A stretch of DNA of 64,000 nucleotides. It comes from Shinella zoogloeoides (GTDB lineage: Bacteria; Pseudomonadota; Alphaproteobacteria; Rhizobiales; Rhizobiaceae). The first letter of the stretch is position 1; every line of letters begins with the position of its first letter. A program made the translations under genes and the position numbers. Positions 1-9,240 of the stretch are shown here, piece after piece. The notes under the pieces were generated by a model. That model was not told the origin of the DNA, searched no databases, and was given only the letters and a program-made list of their open reading frames with translations. Location: assembly GCF_030733845.1 (NCBI RefSeq), contig NZ_CP132311.1, positions 3,764,501 to 3,828,500 on the forward strand. The letters run 5' to 3'.

Positions 1-53
1 CGTCTCGGTTTGATAGAGCCGGGGTTCGGTCTTAACGGATTTTCCGGAAGTTG

Positions 54-92
54 AAAGAAAAAAGCCGCCCGGCCGTTTCCGGCGGGCGGCTT
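54..92 (-). terminator. Rho-independent terminator of efp
   Basis: An 8-bp GC stem (GCCGCCCG at 64-71 pairing with CGGGCGGC at 83-90) is followed on the minus strand by six T residues (58-63). It lies 21 bases after the efp stop, as expected for an intrinsic terminator. Confidence 0.8.
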
Positions 93-112
93 GCGGGTTG
101 CCCTTGGGCAAA

Positions 113-682
113 TCAGTCCTTGGCGCGCTCGACGTAGGAACCGTCTTCCGTCGCGATGACGACGCGCGTGCCGGCCGTGATATGCGGCGGCACCAGCGTG
201 CGGATGCCGTTCGAGAGGATCGCCGGCTTGTAGGAGGAAGAGGCCGTCTGGCCCTTCACGACCGGTTCCGTCTCGGTGATCTCAAGCGTGACGTGGCGCG
301 GCAGGTCGATGGCGATGGCGACGCCCTCGTGCACCGACAGGATGACCGTCATGCCTTCCTGGAGGTAGGCCTTCAGGTCGCCGATGTCTTCGTGCGACAT
401 GGTAAGCTGGTCGTAGCTCTCCGGGTTCATGAAGTGGTAGCCGTCGCCGTCCTCGTAGAGGAAGTTGTGCTCGCGGTCCTCGACGAAGGCGCGCTCGACC
501 TGCTCGGTCGTGCGGTAGCGTTCGGAGACCTTCACGCCGTCGGAGATGCGGCGCATGTCGACCTGGGTGACCGGCGTGCCCTTGCCCGGGTGGAAGTTCT
601 GCGCCGTCAGCACGACATAGAGCTTGCCTTCGACCTCGAGGACATTGCCCTTGCGGACGGAAGAGGCGATGATCTTTACCAT
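113..682 (-). CDS. efp: Elongation factor P
   Basis: EF-P binds between the P and E sites of stalled ribosomes and speeds peptide bond formation at proline stretches. The 189-residue product has the usual EF-P length with an N-terminal KOW-like domain followed by two OB domains. The modification loop reads HPGKGTP, placing a lysine at position 34 as in the E. coli protein that receives beta-lysine. The start ATG has a GGAAG ribosome binding site. It is divergent from epmA-epmB, whose products perform that lysylation, so the modification system is complete here. Confidence 0.98.
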   Translation of the reverse strand: MVKIIASSVRKGNVLEVEGKLYVVLTAQNFHPGKGTPVTQVDMRRISDGVKVSERYRTTEQVERAFVEDREHNFLYEDGDGYHFMNPESYDQLTMSHEDIGDLKAYLQEGMTVILSVHEGVAIAIDLPRHVTLEITETEPVVKGQTASSSYKPAILSNGIRTLVPPHITAGTRVVIATEDGSYVERAKD

Positions 683-834
683 AAGTCTTCCTTGTAACTG
701 GATGGTTCGCGTCGTAGAGGACCGCCGTAAGACGCCTTCCCGGACGCTGGAAAATGTGTTTTCGGGACCGCGACTATCCTATATTCCGGCAAAACACCAG
801 TCTCACCGCCGGCAAGGCCGAAGAAACCTGTCAC

Positions 835-1899
835 ATGAGCGCCACAAACCTGAAGCCCTCGCCCTGGTGGACGCCCGACGTCCATGCCGACCGCCGGCCG
901 TTTCTGCTCGCGCGAAACCGCATTCAGGCGGCGCTGCGGACGTGGTTCGCCGAGCGTGACTTCATCGAGGTGGACACCGCGACCTTGCAGGTCTCGCCCG
1001 GCAACGAGGCGCATCTGCATGCCTTCGTCACGGCCGCCATCGGCCATTCGGGCGAGGCGACGCCGCTCTACCTGCACACCTCGCCGGAATTCGCCTGCAA
1101 GAAGCTGCTGGCGGCGGGCGAGCGGCGCATTTCGTGCTTCGCTCATGTCTACCGCAACCGCGAGCGCGGTCCGCTGCACCATCCGGAATTCACCATGCTG
1201 GAATGGTACCGGGCGGGCGAAACCTACGACGTGCTGATGGCCGATTGCGGCGAAATGCTTGCACTTGCCGCTGCGGTGACGGGCGCTGCCGTACTCGGTT
1301 TCCGCGGCGCGACCTGCGACCCGGCACTTGCCCCGGAGCGGCTGACCGTCGCCGATGCCTTCCGGCGCCATGCCGGCATCGACCTGCTCGCGACAATCGA
1401 CCCGGATGGCTCGACGGACCGGCAGCGCCTCGCGTCCGCCATGCGGGCCGCCGGCCTGCGCGTTGCCGAAGACGACACCTGGGCGGACCTCTTCAGCCGC
1501 GTGCTGGTGGAAAGGGTGGAACCGGAGCTCGGCTTCGGCCGGGCCACCATCCTTTGCGAATATCCGGTCGCCGAGGCCGCGCTCGCGCGCCCCGCGCAGC
1601 ACGACCGCCGTGTTGCCGAACGCTTCGAGCTCTATGCCTGCGGTGTGGAACTTGCCAATGCCTTCGGCGAACTCACGGACGCCGCCGAGCAGCGCCGCCG
1701 TTTCGAGCTGGAAATGGCGGAGAAGGCCCGCGTCTATGGCGAGACCTATCCGCTCGACGAGGATTTTCTCGCAGCGCTCGCCGTCATGCCCGAGGCGAGC
1801 GGCATCGCGCTCGGCTTCGACCGCCTCGTCATGCTGGCGACCGGGGCCTCGCGCATCGACCAGGTGCTCTGGGCGCCCGTCGCGGAGACGGCGCCATGA
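835..1899 (+). CDS. epmA: EF-P--lysine ligase EpmA (GenX/PoxA)
   Basis: EpmA is a truncated class II lysyl-tRNA synthetase that attaches (R)-beta-lysine to Lys34 of EF-P. The 354-residue product has only the catalytic domain and lacks the N-terminal anticodon-binding OB fold of true LysRS. Class II motif 2 is seen as HVYRNRERGPLHHPEF (about 105-119), and motif 3 as GIALGFDRLVML near the C terminus. The ATG at 835 starts the conserved region; upstream in-frame sequence is not family-like. The last bases overlap epmB as ATGA, implying coupled translation. Confidence 0.95.
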   Translation: MSATNLKPSPWWTPDVHADRRPFLLARNRIQAALRTWFAERDFIEVDTATLQVSPGNEAHLHAFVTAAIGHSGEATPLYLHTSPEFACKKLLAAGERRISCFAHVYRNRERGPLHHPEFTMLEWYRAGETYDVLMADCGEMLALAAAVTGAAVLGFRGATCDPALAPERLTVADAFRRHAGIDLLATIDPDGSTDRQRLASAMRAAGLRVAEDDTWADLFSRVLVERVEPELGFGRATILCEYPVAEAALARPAQHDRRVAERFELYACGVELANAFGELTDAAEQRRRFELEMAEKARVYGETYPLDEDFLAALAVMPEASGIALGFDRLVMLATGASRIDQVLWAPVAETAP

Positions 1900-2951
1900 C
1901 GGCGGCGCGCAGCCTGACGACGATCGACGAGCTCGCCGAGGCGGGCCTTCTTGCCGAGGATGAGCGCAGCGGCGCGGCCGCCGTTGCCGAGCGATACGCC
2001 GTCGCCGTCACGCCCGCGCTCGCCGCACTGATCGACGCGGACGATCCGCTCGATCCGATCGCCCGCCAGTTCATCCCCGATGCGGCCGAGCTCCTGACCC
2101 TGCCGGAGGAACGCGCCGATCCGATCGGCGACCTCGCGCACAGCCCCGTCGAGGGCATCGTGCACCGCTATCCGGACCGCGTGCTGCTGAAGGCCGTGCA
2201 TGTCTGCCCGGTCTATTGCCGCTTCTGCTTCCGCCGCGAAATGGTGGGTCCCGAAGGGCTGGGCACGCTTTCGGCCAAGGCTCTCGACGCCGCCATCGCC
2301 TATATCGCGGCCTGGCCGGAGATCTGGGAGGTCATCCTGACCGGCGGCGACCCGCTCGTCCTGTCGCCGCGCCGCCTGCAGGCCATCATGGAGCGGCTCG
2401 CGGCGATCCCGCATGTGAAGATCGTTCGCTTCCATTCCCGCGTGCCGGTGGTCGACCCGGCGCGGATCGACGACGCGCTCGTCGCGGCGCTGAAGGCTTC
2501 CGGCAAGACGACCTATGTGGCGCTCCACGCCAACCATCCGCGCGAATTCACAGGCGAGGCCCGCGCCGCCATCGCCCGCATCGTCGATGCCGGCATGGTG
2601 ATGATCAGCCAGACGGTGCTGCTCAAGGGCGTCAACGACGACGCGGCGGTGCTGGCCGAGCTGATGCGCACCTTCGTCGAGAACCGGGTGAAGCCCTATT
2701 ACCTGCACCACCCGGACCTTGCGCCCGGCACGGCGCATTTCCGCCTGACGCTCGCCGAGGGCAGGGCGCTGGTCGAAAGCCTGCGCGGTCGCGTCTCCGG
2801 CCTCTGCCAGCCGGCCTATATCCTCGACATTCCCGGTGGCCACGGCAAGGTGCGGGCCGATTCCATGGCCGTGGAGGAGGCGGACGACGGCTGTTTTCGC
2901 CTGCGCGATTTCCGCGGCGAGACGCATGCCTATCCGCCGCAGGAGGGCTGA
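1896..2951 (+). CDS. epmB: EF-P beta-lysylation radical SAM protein EpmB (lysine 2,3-aminomutase)
   Basis: EpmB converts L-lysine to beta-lysine, the substrate EpmA loads onto EF-P. The 351-residue protein has the radical SAM cluster motif CPVYCRFC (Cys104, Cys108, Cys111) after the lead-in KAVHV. The sequence continues with the aminomutase pattern GGDPLVLS and a C-terminal DIPGGHGK segment that resembles the PLP-binding region of KamA-type enzymes. Translation starts inside the epmA stop (ATGA). The short length fits EpmB better than clostridial KamA, which carries extra terminal domains. Confidence 0.94.
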   Translation: MTAARSLTTIDELAEAGLLAEDERSGAAAVAERYAVAVTPALAALIDADDPLDPIARQFIPDAAELLTLPEERADPIGDLAHSPVEGIVHRYPDRVLLKAVHVCPVYCRFCFRREMVGPEGLGTLSAKALDAAIAYIAAWPEIWEVILTGGDPLVLSPRRLQAIMERLAAIPHVKIVRFHSRVPVVDPARIDDALVAALKASGKTTYVALHANHPREFTGEARAAIARIVDAGMVMISQTVLLKGVNDDAAVLAELMRTFVENRVKPYYLHHPDLAPGTAHFRLTLAEGRALVESLRGRVSGLCQPAYILDIPGGHGKVRADSMAVEEADDGCFRLRDFRGETHAYPPQEG

Positions 2952-2978
2952 GGCCGGGCTTCGGCTTTCAGGCGCGCC

Positions 2979-5015
2979 TCAAAACTCTTCCCAGTCCCCG
3001 TCGTTTCCCTTGTCCTGCCGGACGCCGAGGGCTCCGGCGAGCTTTTCGCTAAGTGCGAGCGCCGGCGAGGTGACGGGGCGCGAGGCCGGGTTGGCCGGCT
3101 TGATGTTCCACTGGCCGGGCGACTTGCGGGCGACCTTGGCTTCCGTGGCAGGCGCGACAGGTGGGGCCGGCGTGGTGGCTGGCACGATGTGAAGGTGCGG
3201 CGCATGCACGGTGCGGCCGGAGGCGAGCGAGCCGCCGACATTGAAGCGGCCGATCAGCGCGTTGAGCGCCTGCACTTCCGAGGCGAGGCCATGGCTCGCC
3301 GCCGTCGTCTCCTCGACCATGGCGGCGTTCTTCTGCGTGCCCTGGTCCATCGCGTTGACGGCGGTGTTGATCTCCTGAAGGCCGGCCGACTGCTCGCGCG
3401 CCGCCTCGACGATCGCCTCGACGTGGCTGTTGATCTCCTGCACTTCGGCGACGATCGTCTGCAGCGAGCGTCCGGTATCGCCGACGAGCGACACGCCGCT
3501 GCGCACCTGTTCGCCTGACGTGTTGATCAGCGTCTTGATCTCCTTGGCCGCCTTGGCCGAGCGCTGCGCGAGTTCGCGCACTTCCTGCGCGACGACCGCA
3601 AAGCCCTTGCCGGCTTCACCGGCGCGGGCGGCTTCCACGCCGGCATTCAGCGCCAGCAGGTTCGTCTGGAAGGCGATCTCGTCGATCACGCCGATGATGC
3701 TGGTGATCTCGCTGGAGGACTTTTCGATTTCCTGCATGGCCGCGACGGCGCGGCGCACGATCTCGCCGGATTTCTCAGCGCCCGAGCGGGTGCGGGCGAC
3801 GAGCGCGCCGGCCTCTTCCGCCCGCTTCGTGGAATCTTTGACGGTCGTGGTGACCTCTTCGAGCGCGGCGGCGGTCTCCTCGACCGAGGCGGCCTGCTGC
3901 TCGGTGCGGCGCGACAGGTCGTCGGCGGCGGCGCGGATCTGGCTGGCGCCGGCATCGATCGCCCGCGCATTCTCGCCGACCTCGCGCAGCGCATCGGCAA
4001 GGCGCGAGACGGAGGCGTTGAAATCCTCGCGCAGGCGGTCGAGATCGCCGTCGAAGGGCTTTTCGATGCGGCAGGTCATGTCGCCGCCCGCGAGCTTTCC
4101 GAGCGCGTCGGCAAGGCTTGCGACGGCCTCCTGCACGCGGCCGCTGTCGCGGGTGCGCTCGGCCTCGCGGGCCTGGCGTTCGGCCTCGGTGCGCCGGCGG
4201 TCGTCCTCGCTCTGGCGTTCCAGGCGCTGGCGGTCGGCGGCATTGTCGCGGAAGACGGCGACGGTGCCGGCCATTTCGCCGATCTCGTCCGTGCGGCCGG
4301 CATGGGGGATGGTGACGGCCGTGTCGCCCGCCGCGAGGCGCTTCATCGCGCCGGCAAGGCCGTTGAGCGGCGTCACCACGCGGCGGTTGACGAGGAAGAT
4401 GGCGGCGATGGCAAGGCCCATGGCCGCGGTGAGCGAGGCCCAGGTGAGCGCGAAGGCGGTGTCCTCCTCGCCCCGGGCGGCGAGGATCGTTTCGTCCGTG
4501 ACTTTCTGGGTGCGGGCGACGAGGTCGTTCAGCGAGGCGGTGATCGCATCGGCGCTCGCCTGCATCGGGCCCTTGTAGACGTCGAGCGCCGGTCCCTTGG
4601 CCGCGATGGCCGAGAACTGGATGAGCTTTGCGGAGTCCTCGACATAGGTCTTCAGCGTCGCCTTGATGCCGTCGATCTCGGCAAGCGTTGCGGCGTCGCC
4701 GCCATTGGCGGCCGCATAGCTGTCCACCATGCCGGCAAAGGCGTCCGTCCGTTCCTTGATGCGGCCCTCGATGCGGCCGATCTCGTCCGGATCCATCGAC
4801 AGCAGGTGCTCGGAATAGGTCGCGTTGAGCTCGGAGAAGGCATGGCTCAGTTGCAGGATGGTGTTCATCTGCGGCATGCGGTCCGTGCCGATGCGCTCGA
4901 TATGGCCGGTCATCGCCGAGAGCGAGCGGAAGGCGATGGCGCCCTGCAGGGCGCCCAGAACGACCATGAGAACGAAGAGCGCAGGCAGGAGCCTGCTGAT
5001 CCGGACATTACGCAT
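2979..5015 (-). CDS. Methyl-accepting chemotaxis protein
   Basis: A transmembrane chemoreceptor of 678 residues. Transmembrane segment 1 lies at about 10-30, followed by a periplasmic four-helix-bundle sensor of about 160 residues, then transmembrane segment 2 near 190-212. A HAMP domain follows, then the coiled-coil signalling domain with the conserved hairpin region [20 protein letters not shown]. The protein ends in DWEEF, which matches the xWxxF tether for the CheR methyltransferase and CheB methylesterase. The ligand is unknown. The ATG at 5015 starts directly before the first membrane helix. No che genes are adjacent, so it is an orphan receptor. A CtrA-like box lies 66 bases upstream. 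Confidence 0.96.
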   Translation of the reverse strand: MRNVRISRLLPALFVLMVVLGALQGAIAFRSLSAMTGHIERIGTDRMPQMNTILQLSHAFSELNATYSEHLLSMDPDEIGRIEGRIKERTDAFAGMVDSYAAANGGDAATLAEIDGIKATLKTYVEDSAKLIQFSAIAAKGPALDVYKGPMQASADAITASLNDLVARTQKVTDETILAARGEEDTAFALTWASLTAAMGLAIAAIFLVNRRVVTPLNGLAGAMKRLAAGDTAVTIPHAGRTDEIGEMAGTVAVFRDNAADRQRLERQSEDDRRRTEAERQAREAERTRDSGRVQEAVASLADALGKLAGGDMTCRIEKPFDGDLDRLREDFNASVSRLADALREVGENARAIDAGASQIRAAADDLSRRTEQQAASVEETAAALEEVTTTVKDSTKRAEEAGALVARTRSGAEKSGEIVRRAVAAMQEIEKSSSEITSIIGVIDEIAFQTNLLALNAGVEAARAGEAGKGFAVVAQEVRELAQRSAKAAKEIKTLINTSGEQVRSGVSLVGDTGRSLQTIVAEVQEINSHVEAIVEAAREQSAGLQEINTAVNAMDQGTQKNAAMVEETTAASHGLASEVQALNALIGRFNVGGSLASGRTVHAPHLHIVPATTPAPPVAPATEAKVARKSPGQWNIKPANPASRPVTSPALALSEKLAGALGVRQDKGNDGDWEEF

Positions 5016-5080
5016 GACGGTTCCCTGATTTTCTGGCGGCACGGCTTCGTGCGAGTGCGCGAAAGTCTAGGAGCGGTCGT

Positions 5081-5095
5081 TTAACGCGGGCTTAA
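5081..5095. promoter_or_regulatory. CtrA-type box TTAA-N7-TTAA
   Basis: TTAA at 5081-5084 and TTAA at 5092-5095 are separated by seven bases, the spacing recognised by the cell-cycle regulator CtrA in alphaproteobacteria. The site sits between the chemoreceptor gene (minus) and the EI24 gene (plus), 66 bases upstream of the receptor start. Assignment is by motif only. Confidence 0.45.
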
Positions 5096-5167
5096 TGCGC
5101 GGTGCCGAGCTCCTGCCTTGCCGGGCGCTTTTCCACACCCTACATGCGAGGCGAACAGGAGTTTTCG

Positions 5168-5905
5168 ATGATCCTCGACGCAGCCCGGCTTTCGCTCGCC
5201 AATCTCTTCGCACCCGAGACGCGCGGCGTCTTCTGGAAGGTCCTGGGGCTCACCCTCCTTGCCCTCGTCGTCATCTGGTTCGGCCTGCGCGAGAGTTTCG
5301 TCGCCTTCGCCTGGCCATGGCTCCAGGGGGCCGTGATGCCGGACCTGCCGGAATGGGCGGGCTGGCTCACCTTCGTCTTCGGCATTGTCGCCAGCCTCGG
5401 CCTGGCGCTCGGCCTCGCCCTCCTGCTGGCCCCGGTGACCGCGATCATCGCCGGGTTCTTCCTCGACGACGTCGCCGAGGTCATCGAGAAGCGCGATTAT
5501 CCGGCGGAGCCGCCGGGCATGGCCCTGCCGCTCGGCCAGGCGATCGCGGGGTCGATCAAATTCCTCGGCGTCGTCATTCTCGGCAACCTGATCGCGCTGT
5601 TCCTGCTGTTCATTCCGGGCGTCAACCTCGTCGCCTTCTTCCTCGTCAACGGATACCTGCTCGGCCGGGAATTCTTCGAATTCGCGGCGATGCGCTATCG
5701 CAGCCCGGCGGAGGCCCGCCTGTTCCGGGCCAAGCATGCCTCCACCGTGCTGATCGCCGGCCTGCTGGTCGCGGCCTTCCTGGCGATCCCGGTCGTCAAC
5801 CTGATGACGCCGCTCTTTGCCGCCGGCCTTATGGTGCACCTGCACAAGGCGCTGAGCCGCAGGGATGCGGGCTTCTCACTGCGGCAGGACGGACGCGTCG
5901 TATAG
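5168..5905 (+). CDS. EI24 domain-containing (CysZ-like) membrane protein
   Basis: A 245-residue inner membrane protein with about four hydrophobic stretches (roughly 20-45, 65-105, 130-165, 185-225) and the EI24/CysZ-type sequence [15 protein letters not shown] after the second. CysZ proteins import sulfate, but most EI24 proteins outside enterobacteria are not characterised, and no cysteine genes lie nearby, so transport of sulfate is not claimed. The ATG at 5168 follows a CAGGAG ribosome binding site at 5155-5160. The 3' end overlaps the convergent VOC gene by 30 bases. Confidence 0.8.
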   Translation: MILDAARLSLANLFAPETRGVFWKVLGLTLLALVVIWFGLRESFVAFAWPWLQGAVMPDLPEWAGWLTFVFGIVASLGLALGLALLLAPVTAIIAGFFLDDVAEVIEKRDYPAEPPGMALPLGQAIAGSIKFLGVVILGNLIALFLLFIPGVNLVAFFLVNGYLLGREFFEFAAMRYRSPAEARLFRAKHASTVLIAGLLVAAFLAIPVVNLMTPLFAAGLMVHLHKALSRRDAGFSLRQDGRVV

Positions 5906-6301
5906 CGCCGCATAGTCGGCACTCGGCGGGATCGGCTTGATCACGTCGATCATCACGCCATTCGGATCGGCGGTGATGAAATGGCGCTGGCCGAAATCCT
6001 CGTCCCTGATGTCGCGCAGGATCGGCAGGCCGGCGGCGCGCACGGCGTCATAGACCGTGTCGACGTCTTCCACCTCGAAGTTCAGGAGCAGGCCGGAGAC
6101 CTTGCCGCGGCCGACGGCCGGGATCGTCTCGTGGCTGCCGTCGAGGACGGCAAGCGTCACCTTCTCGTCCTCCTTCGACTGGAGATGGATGTACCAGTCG
6201 CTGGTGAAGAGGGCCTCGAACCGGAAATGCGTCTCGTAGAAGGCGGCGGTGCCGGCCACGTCGTCGGTCATGATCACGGGATAGTAGCTGGTCGTTTTCA
6301 T
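5876..6301 (-). CDS. VOC (glyoxalase/bleomycin resistance) family protein
   Basis: A 141-residue protein with the vicinal oxygen chelate fold: a first beta-alpha-beta unit starting [14 protein letters not shown] and a second ending near [19 protein letters not shown] proteins are metal-dependent lyases or dioxygenases, or drug-binding proteins; the substrate cannot be told. It is divergent from a TetR regulator, with two operator-like palindromes between them, so it is probably the repressor's target and may act on the inducing compound. The ATG at 6301 is chosen because it starts the conserved strand and follows the GGGAAAG ribosome binding site. Confidence 0.88.
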   Translation of the reverse strand: MKTTSYYPVIMTDDVAGTAAFYETHFRFEALFTSDWYIHLQSKEDEKVTLAVLDGSHETIPAVGRGKVSGLLLNFEVEDVDTVYDAVRAAGLPILRDIRDEDFGQRHFITADPNGVMIDVIKPIPPSADYAALYDASVLPQ

Positions 6302-6322
6302 CTCTTTCCCTTTCCTCGAAAT

Positions 6323-6343
6323 AAACATACAATCTGTATGTTT
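6323..6343. promoter_or_regulatory. Operator palindrome 1 for the TetR regulator
   Basis: A perfect inverted repeat with arms AAACATACA and TGTATGTTT around a 3-base spacer. It lies directly upstream of the VOC gene start, where a bound repressor would block transcription. It shares half-sites with the second site at 6354-6374. Confidence 0.7.
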
Positions 6344-6353
6344 CTATCAATTA

Positions 6354-6374
6354 ACATACGTACAGTTTGTATGT
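6354..6374. promoter_or_regulatory. Operator palindrome 2 for the TetR regulator
   Basis: ACATAC (6354-6359) and GTATGT (6369-6374) repeat the half-sites of operator 1, but with a 9-base gap instead of 5. The site ends 11 bases before the TetR start codon, consistent with autorepression. Confidence 0.6.
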
Positions 6375-6385
6375 AAAGAGGAAAA

Positions 6386-6961
6386 ATGGCACGCAGCAAC
6401 AAGGAACGCACGGAGGCAACGCGCCTCGCTTTGATCGAGGCGGCGCGGCGTCTGTTCGTGGAGAAGGGCTATGCGGAAACCGCGACGCCGGACATCGTGG
6501 CGGAAGCCGGGGTGACGCGCGGCGCCCTCTACCATCACTTCGAGGACAAGAAGGCGCTCTTCCGCGCCACGCTGGAGCGTGAGGCGAAGGCGGTGGCGGC
6601 ACATATCGAAAGGGTTTCGCGGCCGGCCGGCTCGCCGCGCGCGGCGCTGCTGTCGGGCGCCTCGGCCTATTTCGACGCGATGGCCGAGCCCGGCCGCACC
6701 CGCCTGCTGCTGCTCGAGGCCCCGGCCGTGCTCGGTTTCGAGGGCGCCGGCAGGATCGACCGGGAGAACGCCGAGGACGCGCTGAAGACCGGCCTTTCGG
6801 ACCTGCTCGGCCCCGATGTGCCGGCCGGAAGGCTCCAGGCGCTGACCGACCTCCTGTCCGCCGCCTTCGACCGCGCGGCCATCGCGATCGAGGCGGGTGC
6901 CGACCGCAAGGCCTATGAGGACGCGATCGCCGGCCTCCTCGACGGGCTGGTCAGGGCGTAG
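6386..6961 (+). CDS. TetR/AcrR family transcriptional regulator
   Basis: A 191-residue repressor. The N-terminal TetR helix-turn-helix is clear: TRLALIEAARRLF, then TPDIVAEAGVTRGALYHHF, with a recognition helix of the usual type, and KKALF after it. The C-terminal ligand-binding half is variable and gives no effector. The ribosome binding site AGAGGA lies just before ATG 6386. It is divergent from a VOC-family enzyme gene with two palindromes between them. The 3' end overlaps nth by 11 bases (convergent). Confidence 0.95.
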   Translation: MARSNKERTEATRLALIEAARRLFVEKGYAETATPDIVAEAGVTRGALYHHFEDKKALFRATLEREAKAVAAHIERVSRPAGSPRAALLSGASAYFDAMAEPGRTRLLLLEAPAVLGFEGAGRIDRENAEDALKTGLSDLLGPDVPAGRLQALTDLLSAAFDRAAIAIEAGADRKAYEDAIAGLLDGLVRA

Positions 6962-7715
6962 GGCCGAAGAGCTGCGGCGGAAGCTCCACCAGCGGGGCCG
7001 GCACGTCTGAGGTCTTTTCCGGCGACTTGCAGAGGTCGGCAATGACGCAGTGCTCGCATTCGGGCCTGCGCGCCTTGCAGCAATACCGTCCGTGCAGGAT
7101 CAGCCAGTGATGGGCGTGGTAGAGATACTCGTCCGGGATGATGCGGATGAGCTTGTCCTCCACCTCGTCCGGCGTCTTTCCGGGCGCAAGACAGAGCCGG
7201 TTGGCGATGCGGAAGATATGCGTGTCGACCGCCATCGTCGCCTGTCCGAAGGCCATGGAGAGCACGACATTCGCCGTCTTGCGGCCGACGCCCGGCAGCA
7301 TCACCAGCTCCTCGCGGGTGCGCGGCACCTGGCTGTCGAACCGGTCGACCAGCATCCGGCTGAGCGCGATGACGTTCCTGGCCTTGTTGCGGTAGAGGCC
7401 GATGGTCTTGATGTAGTCGCGGACCTTCTCCTCGCCGAGGTCGAGCATCTTTTCCGGCGTGTCGGCGACCTTGAAGAGCGCGCGCGTCGCCTTGTTGACG
7501 CCGGCATCGGTCGCCTGCGCGGAAAGCGCGACGGCGACGACCAGCGTGAAGGGATTGACGTGTTCGAGCTCGCCCTTCGGCTCCGGCCGCTGGATGGAGA
7601 AGCGCCGGAAAATCTCCTTCAGCTCGTCCTGCGAATAGAGGCTTTTCACCCGCGCGGGCGCCTTGCGGCGGGGCGATGCGGGGCTGATCTTCTTTTTGCT
7701 CTTTCCGTTTTCCAT
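6951..7715 (-). CDS. nth: Endonuclease III
   Basis: A bifunctional DNA glycosylase/AP lyase for oxidised pyrimidines in base excision repair. The 254-residue product has the helix-hairpin-helix LPGVGRKTANVVL with the catalytic lysine, the catalytic aspartate in VDTHIFR, and the C-terminal [4Fe-4S] motif C-x6-C-x2-C-x5-C (CKARRPECEHCVIADLC). The start at 7715 is an ATG. The basic, Lys-rich N-terminal tail is longer than in E. coli Nth (211 residues), as in other rhizobia. It is divergent from the DUF2244 gene 22 bases away. Confidence 0.97.
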   Translation of the reverse strand: MENGKSKKKISPASPRRKAPARVKSLYSQDELKEIFRRFSIQRPEPKGELEHVNPFTLVVAVALSAQATDAGVNKATRALFKVADTPEKMLDLGEEKVRDYIKTIGLYRNKARNVIALSRMLVDRFDSQVPRTREELVMLPGVGRKTANVVLSMAFGQATMAVDTHIFRIANRLCLAPGKTPDEVEDKLIRIIPDEYLYHAHHWLILHGRYCCKARRPECEHCVIADLCKSPEKTSDVPAPLVELPPQLFGPTP

Positions 7716-7737
7716 GCTGCTTCTATAGTCATGCGTC

Positions 7738-8238
7738 ATGACACAAGGCAACGCCGACCTCTCGATGAACGACCTGCCGGTCTTTTCCGCCGAGCTGCAC
7801 CCCTATCGCTCGCTCGGGCGGAACGGGCATCGCATCTTCTTCATCATCGCGGGCGCCCTCAGCTTCGCCCATATGGCGGTTTTCATGATTTCCGGCGCCT
7901 GGCCGGTCGTCCTGTTCTTCGGCCTCGATTTTCTAGTGCTCTTCGGCGCCTTCTGGCTGAACAACCGGGCGGCCAGGGCGCGCGAGGTCGTGTCGCTCTC
8001 GCGCACCAGCATCTCGATCCGCAAGATCAGCCCGTCGGGGAGCGAGACGGAGCATGTCTTCAATCCGTTCTGGGCGCGCTTTCTCGTCTCCCGCAAGGCG
8101 AAGATCGGCATCACCGCCATGCATGTGACCGGCAGCGGGCGGCAGACCGATGTCGGCACCTTCCTGCCGCTCGACGACCGCGAGCGCTTCGCCTCCGCCT
8201 TTTCCGGGGCGCTGGCGCGGGTGAAGCGCGGCTACTGA
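7738..8238 (+). CDS. DUF2244 domain-containing membrane protein
   Basis: A 166-residue protein with two adjacent transmembrane helices (about 32-50 and 54-72) followed by a cytosolic beta-rich domain containing HVFNPFWARFLVS. This matches the DUF2244 family, widespread in alphaproteobacteria near nth and cytochrome oxidase genes, with no established function. ATG 7738 is used; a second ATG at 7765 (MNDLPVF) could also serve. Confidence 0.85.
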   Translation: MTQGNADLSMNDLPVFSAELHPYRSLGRNGHRIFFIIAGALSFAHMAVFMISGAWPVVLFFGLDFLVLFGAFWLNNRAARAREVVSLSRTSISIRKISPSGSETEHVFNPFWARFLVSRKAKIGITAMHVTGSGRQTDVGTFLPLDDRERFASAFSGALARVKRGY

Positions 8239-8297
8239 AGCAATTCCAGCAAAGGTGTGCAGCGGTTTTGCGTCCGGAATTGCGTGAAACACAAGCA
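8239..8297. repeat. Dispersed rhizobial palindromic repeat
   Basis: GCAATTCC (8240-8247) and GGAATTGC (8276-8283) form the outer stem of an element containing AGCGGTTTTGCGTCCGG, followed by GTGAAACACAA. From memory, closely similar intergenic elements recur many times in Rhizobiaceae genomes. It lies between the DUF2244 and Ada-like genes. Confidence 0.6.
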
Positions 8298-8359
8298 AGC
8301 AGGAATCGGGTGGCGATCACACCGGAGGCGTGCTTTTCTGGCGGCACAGGAGAAGAACG

Positions 8360-9232
8360 ATGAACATTGCCGCGACTTTGCAAACCGACATCACGCCCGC
8401 GGGCGACGACTATACGACCGTCCGCCGCGTCATCGAGATGATCACCGAGGACTATCGCGATCAGCCCGGCCTCGACGATATCGCCGGCCGGCTCGGCCAG
8501 TCGCCGACGCAGTTGCAGAAGACCTTCACCCGCTGGGCCGGCCTTTCGCCGAAGGCCTTCCTGCAGGCCGTCACGCTCGACCATGCCAAGCGCCTCCTGC
8601 GCCAGGAGGAACTGCCGCTACTTGAAACGAGTTTCGAGGTCGGCCTTTCCGGCCCCGGCCGTCTGCACGATCTCTTCGTCACGCATGAGGCCATGTCGCC
8701 CGGCGAATGGAAGGCGCGCGGCGCGGGCCTGACGATACGCTACGGCCTGCACCCGTCGCCCTTCGGCCAGGCGCTCGTCATGATCACCGACCGGGGCCTT
8801 GCCGGCCTTGCCTTCACCGACGAGGCGGACGGCATGGATGCCTTCGAGGACATGTCGTCCCGCTGGCCGAATGCCGATTATGTCGAGGACCGCGAGGCGA
8901 CGGCATCCTACGCGCAACGCATCTTCGATCCGAAGCGCTGGGACCCGAAGGAGCCGCTGCGCATCGTGCTGATCGGCTCGGATTTCCAGGTGCGCGTCTG
9001 GGAGGCGCTGCTGCGCATTCCGCTCGGCTGCGCCGTCACCTATTCGTCCATCGCCGAAAAGCTCGGCCAGCCGACCGCCTCGCGCGCCGTCGGCGCCGCC
9101 GTCGGTCGCAACCCCATTTCCTTCGTGGTGCCCTGCCATCGCGCGCTCGGCAAGAGCGGCGCGCTGACCGGCTATCACTGGGGCTTGACGCGCAAGCGCG
9201 CCATGCTCGGCTGGGAAGCGGGCAAGGCCTGA
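8360..9232 (+). CDS. AraC-type regulator fused to O6-methylguanine-DNA methyltransferase (Ada-like)
   Basis: A 290-residue bifunctional protein. Residues about 15-115 form an AraC helix-turn-helix domain (LDDIAGRLGQSPTQLQKTF, then a second HTH). Residues about 120-290 form the alkyltransferase with the acceptor-cysteine motif VVPCHRALG, Cys259. The enzyme removes alkyl groups from O6 of guanine irreversibly. Unlike E. coli Ada there is no N-terminal zinc/phosphotriester-repair domain, so the usual Ada methylation switch is missing. ATG 8360 follows AGGAGAAGA. Confidence 0.93.
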   Translation: MNIAATLQTDITPAGDDYTTVRRVIEMITEDYRDQPGLDDIAGRLGQSPTQLQKTFTRWAGLSPKAFLQAVTLDHAKRLLRQEELPLLETSFEVGLSGPGRLHDLFVTHEAMSPGEWKARGAGLTIRYGLHPSPFGQALVMITDRGLAGLAFTDEADGMDAFEDMSSRWPNADYVEDREATASYAQRIFDPKRWDPKEPLRIVLIGSDFQVRVWEALLRIPLGCAVTYSSIAEKLGQPTASRAVGAAVGRNPISFVVPCHRALGKSGALTGYHWGLTRKRAMLGWEAGKA

Positions 9233-9240
9233 AAATGCAA

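Noticed and set aside
1746..2927. 393-residue minus-strand frame opposite epmB
   Set aside because: epmB carries the radical SAM cluster motif; the antisense frame has no family features.
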